NCBI GenBank assembly: GCA_009920815.1 | Contig: RFZH01000174.1 | Location: 1 to 5,070, forward strand | Source: Paracoccaceae bacterium | Lineage (GTDB): Bacteria > Pseudomonadota > Alphaproteobacteria > Rhodobacterales > Rhodobacteraceae | Direction: 5' to 3' | DNA: 5,070 nucleotides | Shown here: one piece after another, positions 1 through 5,070 of the stretch | How positions within the stretch are numbered: position 1 is the stretch's first letter | How the letters are laid out: each line of letters begins with the position of its first letter | Notes under the pieces: generated by a model | Database searches by the model: none | Seen by the model: only the letters and a program-made list of their open reading frames with translations | What the model was told of the DNA's origin: nothing | Translations under genes and position numbers: made by a program

Positions 1-4
1 AGAT

Positions 5-24
5 GACCCGATTTGAAATCGGTC
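5..24. repeat. Short palindrome beyond the binding-protein gene
   Basis: CCGATTT and AAATCGG (8-14 and 16-22) form perfect 7-base arms around a single G. Two more pairs (5-6 with 23-24) extend it if C7 is bulged. It lies just beyond the stronger hairpin at 31-56 in the direction of minus-strand transcription. It could be a second, weaker RNA hairpin or a protein-binding palindrome for whatever lies left of the window. Function is inferred only from position. Confidence 0.45.
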
Positions 25-30
25 AAGAAT

Positions 31-56
31 GACGGGCCGCGGTCGTGCGGCCCGTC
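31..56 (-). terminator. Strong GC-rich hairpin after the binding-protein gene
   Basis: GACGGGCCGC (31-40) and GCGGCCCGTC (47-56) are perfect 10-base inverted arms around the 6-base loop GGTCGT. The hairpin starts 12 bases past the TAA stop of the minus-strand gene. In the minus-strand direction it is followed by ATTCTTGACC, which is only weakly U-rich, so it is not a textbook intrinsic terminator. Such hairpins commonly follow binding-protein genes. They can stop most transcription, or protect the abundant binding-protein mRNA while some transcription reads through to permease genes. Whether transporter genes lie to the left cannot be seen. Confidence 0.65.
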
Positions 57-68
57 CAAGAGTGAGGA

Positions 69-1418
69 TTAACCTGCGTTACAGGCGCCTAAAGATGCTT
101 CATCACCGCCGAACATGGGGTGGTTCGGCGCGTATGTGACTTGTGCGACTGGTGTTGTTTCAACGATTTCCAGTGTGTCGTATTGGTTTGTTGGGTTTTC
201 TTTACCCTTCATGACCAACACGTCTTTGAAACACTGGTGATCTTCGGCGCGGTATAGTGTTTTACCATTGCCCATACCGTCGAATTCAAAGCCTTCCAGT
301 GCTTCTACAACTGCGCATGGGTTGAATGAACCCGCGCGTGTAACTGCGTCAGCATAAAGCAGAGTTTGAACATAGCATGTGTGCGCCGCATTTGATGGTG
401 GGCGGCCGTATTTTTTACCGAAGGATTGTACGAATGCTTTTGTACCTTCGTCAGACAGCTGCCAGTTCCAGTTCATGGAACCGTAAACGCCTTCGATATT
501 TGAACCCGCACCCGCTGCCATCAATTCTGAATACAGAGGAACAACGATTTCAAAGTTTTTGTTGTTAACTTGTTTGTCACGCAGACCAAATTGGATCGCT
601 TGCGTCAATGAGTTAACCATGTCTGCGCCATAGTGGTTCAGAACCAGAACATCCGCACCAGAGTTCAAAACAGGCGCAATGTAAGATGAGAAGTCGCCTG
701 CTCCGACGGGTGTCAGAACGTTGTTAGCTGTCTGCCAGCCCATTGCTTCAGAAGCTGCTTGTATCGACTCTTGCTGTGTCCAGCCCCAGTTATAGTCAGC
801 TGTCAAATGATACGCGCGACGCTCTGAGCCGTACGCGTTTTTCAAAACTGGCGCCAATGCCGCGCCAGACATGTAAGCATTGAAGAAGTGGCGGAAGCCA
901 TTTGCCTTGCGGTCTTTACCTGTGGTGTCATTAGCATGTGTTAGACCTGCCATGAAGATGACGCCGGCTTCTTGGCACAAACCTTGTACCGCAACAGCCA
1001 CACCAGAAGACGAACCACCATTGATCATGATGACGCCGTCTTTTTGGATCATTGACTGTGCAGAACCGCGCGCAACGTCTGATTTTGTTTGTGTGTCGCC
1101 CGTGACGAACTCAACTTTTTTGCCCAAAATACCGTTGCCTTGCAGCGCTTTTGAGCTGAAGGTATTCAACATGCCGCCGTCGCCGATACCGTTTAGGTGT
1201 TCAACAGCCAATTCTTGTGCGCGCAGTTCGTCCAGACCCTCTTCTGAGTATGGGCCAGTTTGTGGAACGTTAAAGCCGATCTTAACAGAGCTGCCTGTTG
1301 GTTCGTTTGTGAACGCAGCTGCGGAAGACGCTGTAAAGATTGTTGGAAGTGCAAGGCCGGCACCGGCAACTGCACCTGTTTTGATCACGCCACGGCGTGT
1401 CAGGTCTAATTTGGACAT
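69..1418 (-). CDS. Tat-exported ABC-type substrate-binding protein (branched-chain amino acid/urea type)
   Basis: This encodes a 449-residue periplasmic solute receptor of the type I fold (Peripla_BP_6, LivJ/UrtA-like). It would normally hand a small ligand to an ABC permease. A twin-arginine signal is visible: LTRRGVIKTG at about residues 6-15, a hydrophobic stretch to about 30, and a likely cut after ASSAAA (30-35). The mature part opens with VKIGFNVPQTGPYS (45-58), the usual first strand and ligand loop of the family. It continues with INGGSSSGVAVAV (132-144) and a GADVLVLNHYGAD segment (254-266) in the second lobe. Five cysteines (148, 348, 368, 396, 446) could form disulfides. The ATG at 1418-1416 is chosen because GGGAGG sits five bases upstream and the Tat motif follows at once. 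The reading frame stays open to 1538 but shows no signal peptide or ribosome site there. It is transcribed divergently from the regulator at 1632. No permease or ATPase gene is visible. The ligand is unknown; amino acids, urea/amides or short acids are all possible. Confidence 0.9.
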   Translation of the reverse strand: MSKLDLTRRGVIKTGAVAGAGLALPTIFTASSAAAFTNEPTGSSVKIGFNVPQTGPYSEEGLDELRAQELAVEHLNGIGDGGMLNTFSSKALQGNGILGKKVEFVTGDTQTKSDVARGSAQSMIQKDGVIMINGGSSSGVAVAVQGLCQEAGVIFMAGLTHANDTTGKDRKANGFRHFFNAYMSGAALAPVLKNAYGSERRAYHLTADYNWGWTQQESIQAASEAMGWQTANNVLTPVGAGDFSSYIAPVLNSGADVLVLNHYGADMVNSLTQAIQFGLRDKQVNNKNFEIVVPLYSELMAAGAGSNIEGVYGSMNWNWQLSDEGTKAFVQSFGKKYGRPPSNAAHTCYVQTLLYADAVTRAGSFNPCAVVEALEGFEFDGMGNGKTLYRAEDHQCFKDVLVMKGKENPTNQYDTLEIVETTPVAQVTYAPNHPMFGGDEASLGACNAG

Positions 1419-1423
1419 GTAAT

Positions 1424-1429
1424 CCTCCC
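1424..1429 (-). promoter_or_regulatory. Ribosome binding site that fixes the binding-protein start
   Basis: On the minus strand GGGAGG lies five bases before the ATG at 1418. It selects the 449-residue start over the 40-codon upstream extension of the same frame. Confidence 0.8.
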
Positions 1430-1445
1430 AATTTGAATGATGCTT

Positions 1446-1462
1446 GCGGCTCCTCCTGCCGC
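1446..1462 (-). promoter_or_regulatory. 5'UTR hairpin with a Shine-Dalgarno-like loop
   Basis: On the minus strand GCGGC and GCCGC form a perfect 5-base stem around the loop AGGAGGA. This lies 28 bases upstream of the binding-protein start codon, inside its predicted leader. The loop is a better anti-16S match than many real ribosome sites, yet no ATG follows it at a useful distance. It may act as a ribosome standby site, an mRNA-stability element or an sRNA target. The inverted repeat is directly visible; the role is inference. Confidence 0.5.
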
Positions 1463-1469
1463 GTGCATG

Positions 1470-1481
1470 GCACAATTGTGC
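1470..1481. promoter_or_regulatory. 12-bp perfect palindrome at the predicted binding-protein transcription start
   Basis: GCACAATTGTGC is a perfect 12-base palindrome. It lies directly downstream of the candidate -10 for minus-strand transcription, where a bound protein would block initiation. Read on the minus strand with its flank it is TTTGCACAATTGTGC. The TTTGCA half resembles the TTTGCAAA elements known for RamB/PccR-type regulators, which is the family encoded next door. Operator function is inferred. Confidence 0.5.
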
Positions 1482-1487
1482 AAATGT

Positions 1488-1517
1488 ATTATGCCCCACA
1501 TTTGAAAAATTTCGCAA
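1488..1517 (-). promoter_or_regulatory. Candidate sigma-70 type promoter for the binding-protein gene
   Basis: On the minus strand a -35-like TTGCGA (1517-1512) and a -10-like CATAAT (1493-1488) are separated by 18 bases. This predicts a transcript start near 1480 and a leader of about 60 bases. The palindrome at 1470-1481 would cover the start point. The match is reasonable but was read by eye only. Confidence 0.4.
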
Positions 1518-1537
1518 TAAGGGTTTAAAAAAGAACA

Positions 1538-1555
1538 ATTATTTTGTAAAATAAT
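1538..1555. promoter_or_regulatory. 18-bp near-perfect palindrome containing TTTGTAAA
   Basis: ATTATTTTGTAAAATAAT has perfect 8-base arms around a central GT. It contains TTTGTAAA, one base from the TTTGCAAA half-site reported for PccR/RamB-type regulators. It overlaps the candidate -35 of the regulator promoter and lies upstream of the predicted binding-protein promoter, so it could serve both directions. It is a likely operator for the adjacent XRE protein, by inference. Confidence 0.5.
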
Positions 1556-1573
1556 GAACAGTGCTGTTATATT
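1544..1573 (+). promoter_or_regulatory. Candidate promoter of the regulator operon
   Basis: A weak -35 TTGTAA (1544-1549), an 18-base spacer and a -10 TATATT (1568-1573) preceded by TGT form an extended -10 type promoter. The start point would be near 1580, inside the second palindrome (1578-1591). A second -10-like TATACT at 1606-1611 exists but has no convincing -35. The region is AT-rich, so chance matches are possible. Confidence 0.4.
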
Positions 1574-1577
1574 TTTT

Positions 1578-1591
1578 GTAAATATATTTAC
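1578..1591. promoter_or_regulatory. 14-bp perfect palindrome at the predicted regulator transcription start
   Basis: GTAAATATATTTAC is perfectly self-complementary over 14 bases. Its left arm is part of a TTGTAAA element (1576-1582); another TTGTAAA stands at 1611-1617. The three TTGTAAA copies begin at 1544, 1576 and 1611, spaced 32 and 35 bases. That is roughly three helical turns, as expected for cooperative binding on one DNA face. This fits autoregulation by the XRE protein, but it is inferred. Confidence 0.5.
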
Positions 1592-1631
1592 GACGCACTG
1601 CAGCATATACTTGTAAACGTGAGGTTTTTCT

Positions 1632-2927
1632 ATGGCGGGTATGGCATCTGTCGGCATCAGAATTCGGGAAAGACGGGTCAATATTGGTCTGAAACAATCT
1701 GAATTGGCGGAAAAAGTGGGGATTTCGGCGTCATACCTCAATCTTATTGAACACAATCGCCGCAGAATCGCAGGCAGACTTTTGCTACATCTCGCTGATG
1801 CGTTGGGGGTTGATCCAGTTGCACTGTCAGAAGGGGCGCAGGCTTCGTTGGTGGCGAGACTTCAGGAATGCGCGGTGTATCATGGCGTAGACATTACAGG
1901 TGATGGTGCTGCAGCGGACTTAGCGGCGCGCTATCCACAGTGGGCCCAGTTCATGATCGAACTGGATCGCAAAGTCAGGCAGCTTGAGCAAGCCGTGGAT
2001 GGCCTGAGTGATCGGCTTTCGCACGATCCCCATCTGGCCACATCCTTGCATGAAGTTCTGACGACGGTCACGGCCATTCGTTCAACCAGTTCAATCCTCG
2101 TCGAAACAGATGACATTGAGCCAGAGTGGCAAAACAGATTTCATCGGAACATCAGCGAAGACAGTCAGCGCTTGGCCGAAGAGGCACAAGCCCTTGTTGG
2201 TTACTTGGATGGCGCTGGATCAGACGGCGGTTCGGTGGGATCTGTCTGGGATGAATTGGACGGTTTTCTGGCGCATTATGAGTATAATTTTGTAGGACAT
2301 GATTTATCGCCAGATGGCGCCAACGCGCTTTGTGCTGTGCCAGAGTTAAAGACCCGCAGCGGCAATGTCCTCGCAAAACGGTTTCTATCGCTTTACGCAA
2401 AAGATCTTGCTGATCTGGGTGATGATGAATTCCGAGCCGCTTTGGACAAACTGGGACAGGACGCGGCAGCTATTGCCGCCATGTGCCAAGTGCCGATTTC
2501 AACCGTGATGCGGCGGCAGGCGTTCAGCCCAAGGGATTGGCTAGAGCGACCTGTCGGTTTAGTGGCTTGTGATGCCTCGGGCAGCTTTTTTTTGAGAAAG
2601 CCAATTGCAGGTTTTCACATTCCGCGCTTTGGTTCGGCTTGCCCTTTATGGCCTCTGTTCGGTGCGCTACAAACGCCGATGCGATTGAGCGAGGCAACAA
2701 TCACCCACACCGGGCGTGAGGGTGGGACATTCAGTGTTCAAGCCTATGCGGATCTAATGCCTGGACAAACTGGCTCACATTTGCCGATCATCCATGCTTA
2801 TATGACAATAACCCCCAATCACCAAGATGCCTCACCCTCCATTGAGGTAGGGGCAGCATGCCGTGTGTGTGCGATTTCTGGGTGCAAAAGTAGACGTGAA
2901 CTATCCATTTTGAGCGAAGACCTTTGA
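1632..2927 (+). CDS. XRE-family regulator with HisKA-like insert and short-chain fatty-acyl regulator C-terminus
   Basis: This encodes a 431-residue transcription factor. Residues about 6-63 are an XRE/Cro helix-turn-helix (IRERRVNIGLKQSELAEKVG, then ISASYLNLIEHNRRR). Residues about 125-193 carry SLHEVLTTVTAI followed by a second helix ending NISEDSQRLAEEAQALV, which reads like a histidine-kinase dimerisation domain with His140, but no ATPase domain follows. Residues about 307-420 resemble the acyl-regulator C-terminal domain (ScfR_C/DUF2083) of RamB and PccR: LVACDASGSFFLRKP, CPLWPLF (337-343), and a terminal Cys-rich CRVCAISGCKSRRE (410-423) with Cys410, Cys413 and Cys418. The HExxH motif of the IrrE-like domain in some relatives is not visible. 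Known family members control acetate, propionate or glyoxylate metabolism genes, probably sensing acyl-CoA. GAGG seven bases before the first ATG supports this start; the ATG nine bases later has no suitably spaced site. It likely regulates itself and the divergent binding-protein gene. Confidence 0.88.
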   Translation: MAGMASVGIRIRERRVNIGLKQSELAEKVGISASYLNLIEHNRRRIAGRLLLHLADALGVDPVALSEGAQASLVARLQECAVYHGVDITGDGAAADLAARYPQWAQFMIELDRKVRQLEQAVDGLSDRLSHDPHLATSLHEVLTTVTAIRSTSSILVETDDIEPEWQNRFHRNISEDSQRLAEEAQALVGYLDGAGSDGGSVGSVWDELDGFLAHYEYNFVGHDLSPDGANALCAVPELKTRSGNVLAKRFLSLYAKDLADLGDDEFRAALDKLGQDAAAIAAMCQVPISTVMRRQAFSPRDWLERPVGLVACDASGSFFLRKPIAGFHIPRFGSACPLWPLFGALQTPMRLSEATITHTGREGGTFSVQAYADLMPGQTGSHLPIIHAYMTITPNHQDASPSIEVGAACRVCAISGCKSRRELSILSEDL

Positions 2928-2989
2928 CATTAAGTCGGCAATTGGCATTATTAAAAAAAATGGTGCAAAGCCATATGGGGGGATTTTAG

Positions 2990-3358
2990 ATGGGCAAGTC
3001 TGTCCTTTTGATCGAAGACGAGCCAAATATCGTCGAGGCAATTAGTTTTATTTTGTCGCGCGATGGCTGGTCGGTTGCGACACATTCAAATGGTCACGAT
3101 GCAAATCAAGTTATCGAAGATAAATCACCTGATCTGGTGATCTTAGATGTCATGCTACCTGGGAAAAGTGGATTTGATATTTTGCGCGATCTTCGTTCTG
3201 TTGGTGCCAAACCAGACCTGCCAGTTCTTGTCCTGACGGCGCGCGGCCAAAACAAGGATCGTGAACTGGCCTTTGAATTGGGCGCAAGCGATTTCATGAG
3301 TAAACCATTTTCTAATGGCGAAGTGCTTGCGACGGTCCGCCGCTTGGTGGCAGGATGA
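2990..3358 (+). CDS. Stand-alone CheY-like response regulator (receiver domain only)
   Basis: This encodes a 122-residue single-domain receiver. The key residues are present: acidic pair Glu9/Asp10 (LLIEDEPN), phosphoacceptor Asp53 (VILDVMLPGKSG), switch Thr83 (VLTARG) and Lys105 (MSKPF). The protein ends right after the last helix, so there is no DNA-binding or enzymatic output domain and it must act through a partner. The likely kinase is the symporter-type sensor starting at 3641. The possible target is the XRE regulator upstream, which has a HisKA-like docking segment. A G-rich ribosome site (GGGGGGA, 2977-2983) precedes the ATG by six bases. The 62-base gap after the regulator gene contains an A8 run but no clear terminator or promoter, so co-transcription is likely. 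The 3' end overlaps the next gene by ATGA. Confidence 0.92.
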   Translation: MGKSVLLIEDEPNIVEAISFILSRDGWSVATHSNGHDANQVIEDKSPDLVILDVMLPGKSGFDILRDLRSVGAKPDLPVLVLTARGQNKDRELAFELGASDFMSKPFSNGEVLATVRRLVAG

Positions 3359-3639
3359 AGAAAAAAGATGCACCAGTATTTCTAGAGCGTAGCACATACC
3401 GTATGCGTCGTGTCATCGACGCAATTAGATTGGTGCCGATCTTTGGTGCGGTTTTATGGATCATACCGATTTTTATGCGCAGAGGTAGCGACGAAATAGG
3501 GTCAATTTCAACTTTGATGATTTATGTTTTTTCTGTTTGGTTGATTTTGATTGTCTCAAGTTTTTTGTTGCTCCGTATTTTTAGCAAGTCTGAATCGTCT
3601 TGGGATAGTTTGATGTCCGGCGAAGATAAGAGCGATTGA
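3355..3639 (+). CDS. Small two-helix membrane protein preceding a symporter-type kinase
   Basis: This encodes a 94-residue protein of unrecognised family. It has a basic N-terminus (MKKKD, then YRMRR), a first hydrophobic segment at about 22-41 (DAIRLVPIFGAVLWIIPIF), a short charged loop (MRRGSDE), a second hydrophobic segment at about 50-75 (LMIYVFSVWLILIVSSFLLL) and a polar acidic tail. The ATG overlaps the receiver stop by four bases, and the next gene begins one base after its TGA, so translation is probably coupled in all three. Size, two-helix layout and position directly before an SLC5-type gene recall DUF4212 proteins, which are small subunits of sodium/substrate symporters. Sequence similarity to that family is not evident by eye. 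It may be an accessory subunit of the kinase's membrane domain. Expression is well supported by context; function is inference. Confidence 0.8.
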   Translation: MKKKDAPVFLERSTYRMRRVIDAIRLVPIFGAVLWIIPIFMRRGSDEIGSISTLMIYVFSVWLILIVSSFLLLRIFSKSESSWDSLMSGEDKSD

Positions 3640-3640
3640 A

Positions 3641-5070
3641 ATGCTTAATATTCTGGTCGGCATTTGTCTTTTCTATGTTATTGCACTTTTTTTGGTTGCT
3701 TTCTGGGCCGAGCGGGCGGCGTTATCTGGGCGCGGTCGGTGGTTGCGATCACCCTTGGTTTATACCCTGTCGCTGTCCATCTACTGCACTGCGTGGACTT
3801 TCTACGGTGCCGTCGGTTATGCGGCGCGCTCTGGGTTAGAATATTTGACGATCTATCTCGGACCATCGTTGGTCATGTTCGGGTGGTGGTGGATCCTGCG
3901 GCGCTTGGTGCGCGTCGGCAGAACGCAGCGTGTGACATCAATCGCTGACCTTTTATCGTCACGGTTCGGTAAATCAAATCTTTTGGCTGCCTTGGTCACA
4001 TTATTGGCCGTTGTTGGAACGACCCCCTATATCGCCCTGCAATTGCAATCTGTGACACTGTCGTTTTCGGTATTTGCAGAATATGACAGCATGTCAACCA
4101 GTTTGATACCGCAGGACAACTCCGCGCTGTTTGTTGCGCTGGGCTTGGCGTTTTTCACTATTCTTTTTGGAACGCGCAATTTGGATGCGAACGAACGTCA
4201 CCACGGTGTCGTCATGGCGATTGCGGTCGAAGCCGTGGTGAAACTTTTTGCTTTGCTGGCTGTTGGGGTGTTCGTAGTTTGGGGTGTGTCGGGTGGCTTT
4301 GGCAATATGATTGAAGCTATCGACAAGTCACCCATCGCGCTTTGGCAAGGCGAGGGAAGCCGCTGGTTAGGCCTGACATTTTTATCAGCCGCTGCGTTTT
4401 TATGCTTGCCGCGCATGTTTCAGGTCCTTGTTGTTGAAAATGAAAACGAACGGCATTTGATGACGGCATCATGGGCTTTTCCGTTTTATGTTATGTTGAT
4501 GTCATTATTTGTTGTGCCGATCGCTGTTGTCGGACACAATCTTTTACCTGCCGATGCGAACCCAGATCTTTATGTTCTAAGCATTCCGCTATCTCAGGGG
4601 AATGATGCTTTGGCGGTTTTGTCATTTTTAGGTGGGTTTTCATCTGCCACATCTATGGTTGTGGTTGCCGCTTTGGCATTGGCGACGATGGTTTCAAACC
4701 ATATCGTTATGCCGCTTTGGTTAAGGTTTACGGAAAATCGCGCATCTGAATTTGGCGACGTGCGTCGTGTGATCATCCTATCGCGACGCAGTTCAATCGC
4801 TTTTGTGCTTTTTCTTGGGTATCTTTATTTTTCCATGTCAGGTGGCGGCGAAGCATTAGCCGCGATTGGTTTGGTGTCATTCGCAGGCGTAGCTCAGGTG
4901 TTGCCGTCAATGATGGGCGGGCTTTTTTGGCGTGGCGCAACACGCACTGGCGCAATCAGCGGTCTGATCATTGGGTTTAGCGTCTGGTGCTACACGCTTT
5001 TCTTGCCAAGTTTTGGCAATGACATGGTTTTTTCTCAGGCTTTTATGGAGAACGGACCTCACGGACTTGC
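3641..5070 (+). CDS. Sodium:solute symporter-type sensor histidine kinase, N-terminal membrane part (cut by window edge)
   Basis: An open frame of 476 codons plus two bases runs from the ATG at 3641 with no stop before the window ends. It begins one base after the preceding stop. About 12-13 membrane segments form an SLC5/SSS domain. Features resembling CbrA/CrbS-type symporter-kinases, rather than plain symporters such as PutP or ActP, are SIYCTAWTFYGAVGYAARSG (46-65), YLTIYLGPSLVMFG (68-81), RVTSIADLLSSRFGKS (97-112), LPRMFQVLVVENENERHL (256-273) with AFPFYVM (279-285), and GGFSSATSMVVVAALALA (331-348). In those proteins the membrane domain is followed by PAS, HisKA and HATPase domains, sometimes a receiver; that half would lie outside this window and is not seen. 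CrbS controls acetate use and CbrA carbon-source use, histidine included. Cognate partners here are probably the receiver at 2990 and perhaps the two-helix protein at 3355. If the unseen part holds no kinase, this would be a plain transporter. Confidence 0.85.
   Translation, partial: MLNILVGICLFYVIALFLVAFWAERAALSGRGRWLRSPLVYTLSLSIYCTAWTFYGAVGYAARSGLEYLTIYLGPSLVMFGWWWILRRLVRVGRTQRVTSIADLLSSRFGKSNLLAALVTLLAVVGTTPYIALQLQSVTLSFSVFAEYDSMSTSLIPQDNSALFVALGLAFFTILFGTRNLDANERHHGVVMAIAVEAVVKLFALLAVGVFVVWGVSGGFGNMIEAIDKSPIALWQGEGSRWLGLTFLSAAAFLCLPRMFQVLVVENENERHLMTASWAFPFYVMLMSLFVVPIAVVGHNLLPADANPDLYVLSIPLSQGNDALAVLSFLGGFSSATSMVVVAALALATMVSNHIVMPLWLRFTENRASEFGDVRRVIILSRRSSIAFVLFLGYLYFSMSGGGEALAAIGLVSFAGVAQVLPSMMGGLFWRGATRTGAISGLIIGFSVWCYTLFLPSFGNDMVFSQAFMENGPHGL

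Noticed and set aside
880..1422. 180-residue plus-strand frame
   Set aside because: It lies fully antisense to the well-supported binding protein and its translation shows no family features.
1419..1538. 40-codon upstream extension of the binding-protein frame
   Set aside because: It has no ribosome site or plausible N-terminus, crosses the predicted promoter and hairpin, and would bury the Tat signal. The ATG at 1418 has an ideal ribosome site.
2942..2977. Possible internal promoter before the receiver gene
   Set aside because: TTGGCA at 2942 has no -10-like hexamer at a 16-18 base distance, so the evidence is too weak to list.
2960..2989. Nine-codon frame (MVQSHMGGF) ending immediately before the receiver ATG
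   Set aside because: It could be read as a leader peptide, but it has no ribosome site (only an A8 run upstream). Its G-run is better explained as the receiver's own ribosome site.
3636..3948. Plus-strand frames starting at 3636 and 3664
   Set aside because: They overlap the symporter-type kinase in other frames. The frame from 3641 carries clear family motifs and stays open to the window edge.
4198..4955. Minus-strand frames of 60-72 residues
   Set aside because: These are antisense shadows of the membrane protein, of low-complexity composition, with no ribosome sites or motifs.
1..5070. CRISPR arrays, tRNA or rRNA genes, insertion sequences
   Set aside because: No regularly spaced direct repeats, cloverleaf-like sequence, transposase motifs or terminal inverted repeats were seen by eye.

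Overview
The window looks like a chromosomal piece of a marine alphaproteobacterium, most likely a Rhodobacteraceae (Roseobacter-group) member of moderate G+C. This rests on the recognisable protein types: a twin-arginine-exported branched-chain/urea-type substrate-binding protein, an XRE regulator of the short-chain fatty-acyl regulator (ScfR/RamB/PccR) type, and a sodium:solute-symporter-type sensor kinase of the CbrA/CrbS kind. No phylogeny was run, so the taxon is an inference.

Layout. Positions 1-68 hold two tandem hairpins lying 3' of a minus-strand gene. Positions 69-1418 (minus) encode a 449-residue Tat-exported periplasmic binding protein. Positions 1419-1631 are an AT-rich divergent control region with predicted promoters for both directions, three near-perfect palindromes, three copies of TTGTAAA and a 5'UTR hairpin whose loop is itself Shine-Dalgarno-like. 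To the right, four plus-strand genes run in close succession: an XRE regulator (1632-2927), a stand-alone receiver protein (2990-3358), a 94-residue two-helix membrane protein (3355-3639, overlapping the receiver gene by 4 bases) and the start of a large polytopic membrane protein (3641 to the window edge). The last one is open at the right edge, with 476 codons visible.

How it may work together. The spacing and overlaps suggest one operon from about 1632 onward: an SLC5-type membrane sensor kinase with a small membrane partner, a receiver, and a DNA-binding regulator, transcribed divergently from a transport binding protein. The regulator carries, between its HTH and its C-terminal acyl-regulator domain, a segment that closely matches a histidine-kinase dimerisation/phosphoacceptor (HisKA) motif but has no ATPase domain after it. 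This suggests a testable route in which the receiver docks on the regulator. By analogy with CrbS/CbrA and ScfR proteins, the likely signal area is acetate, other short-chain acids or a related carbon source. The actual ligand cannot be read from the sequence.

Most striking points: the HisKA-like insert in the regulator, the palindrome-rich divergent promoter, and the small two-helix protein that sits before a symporter-like kinase the way DUF4212 proteins sit before true symporters.
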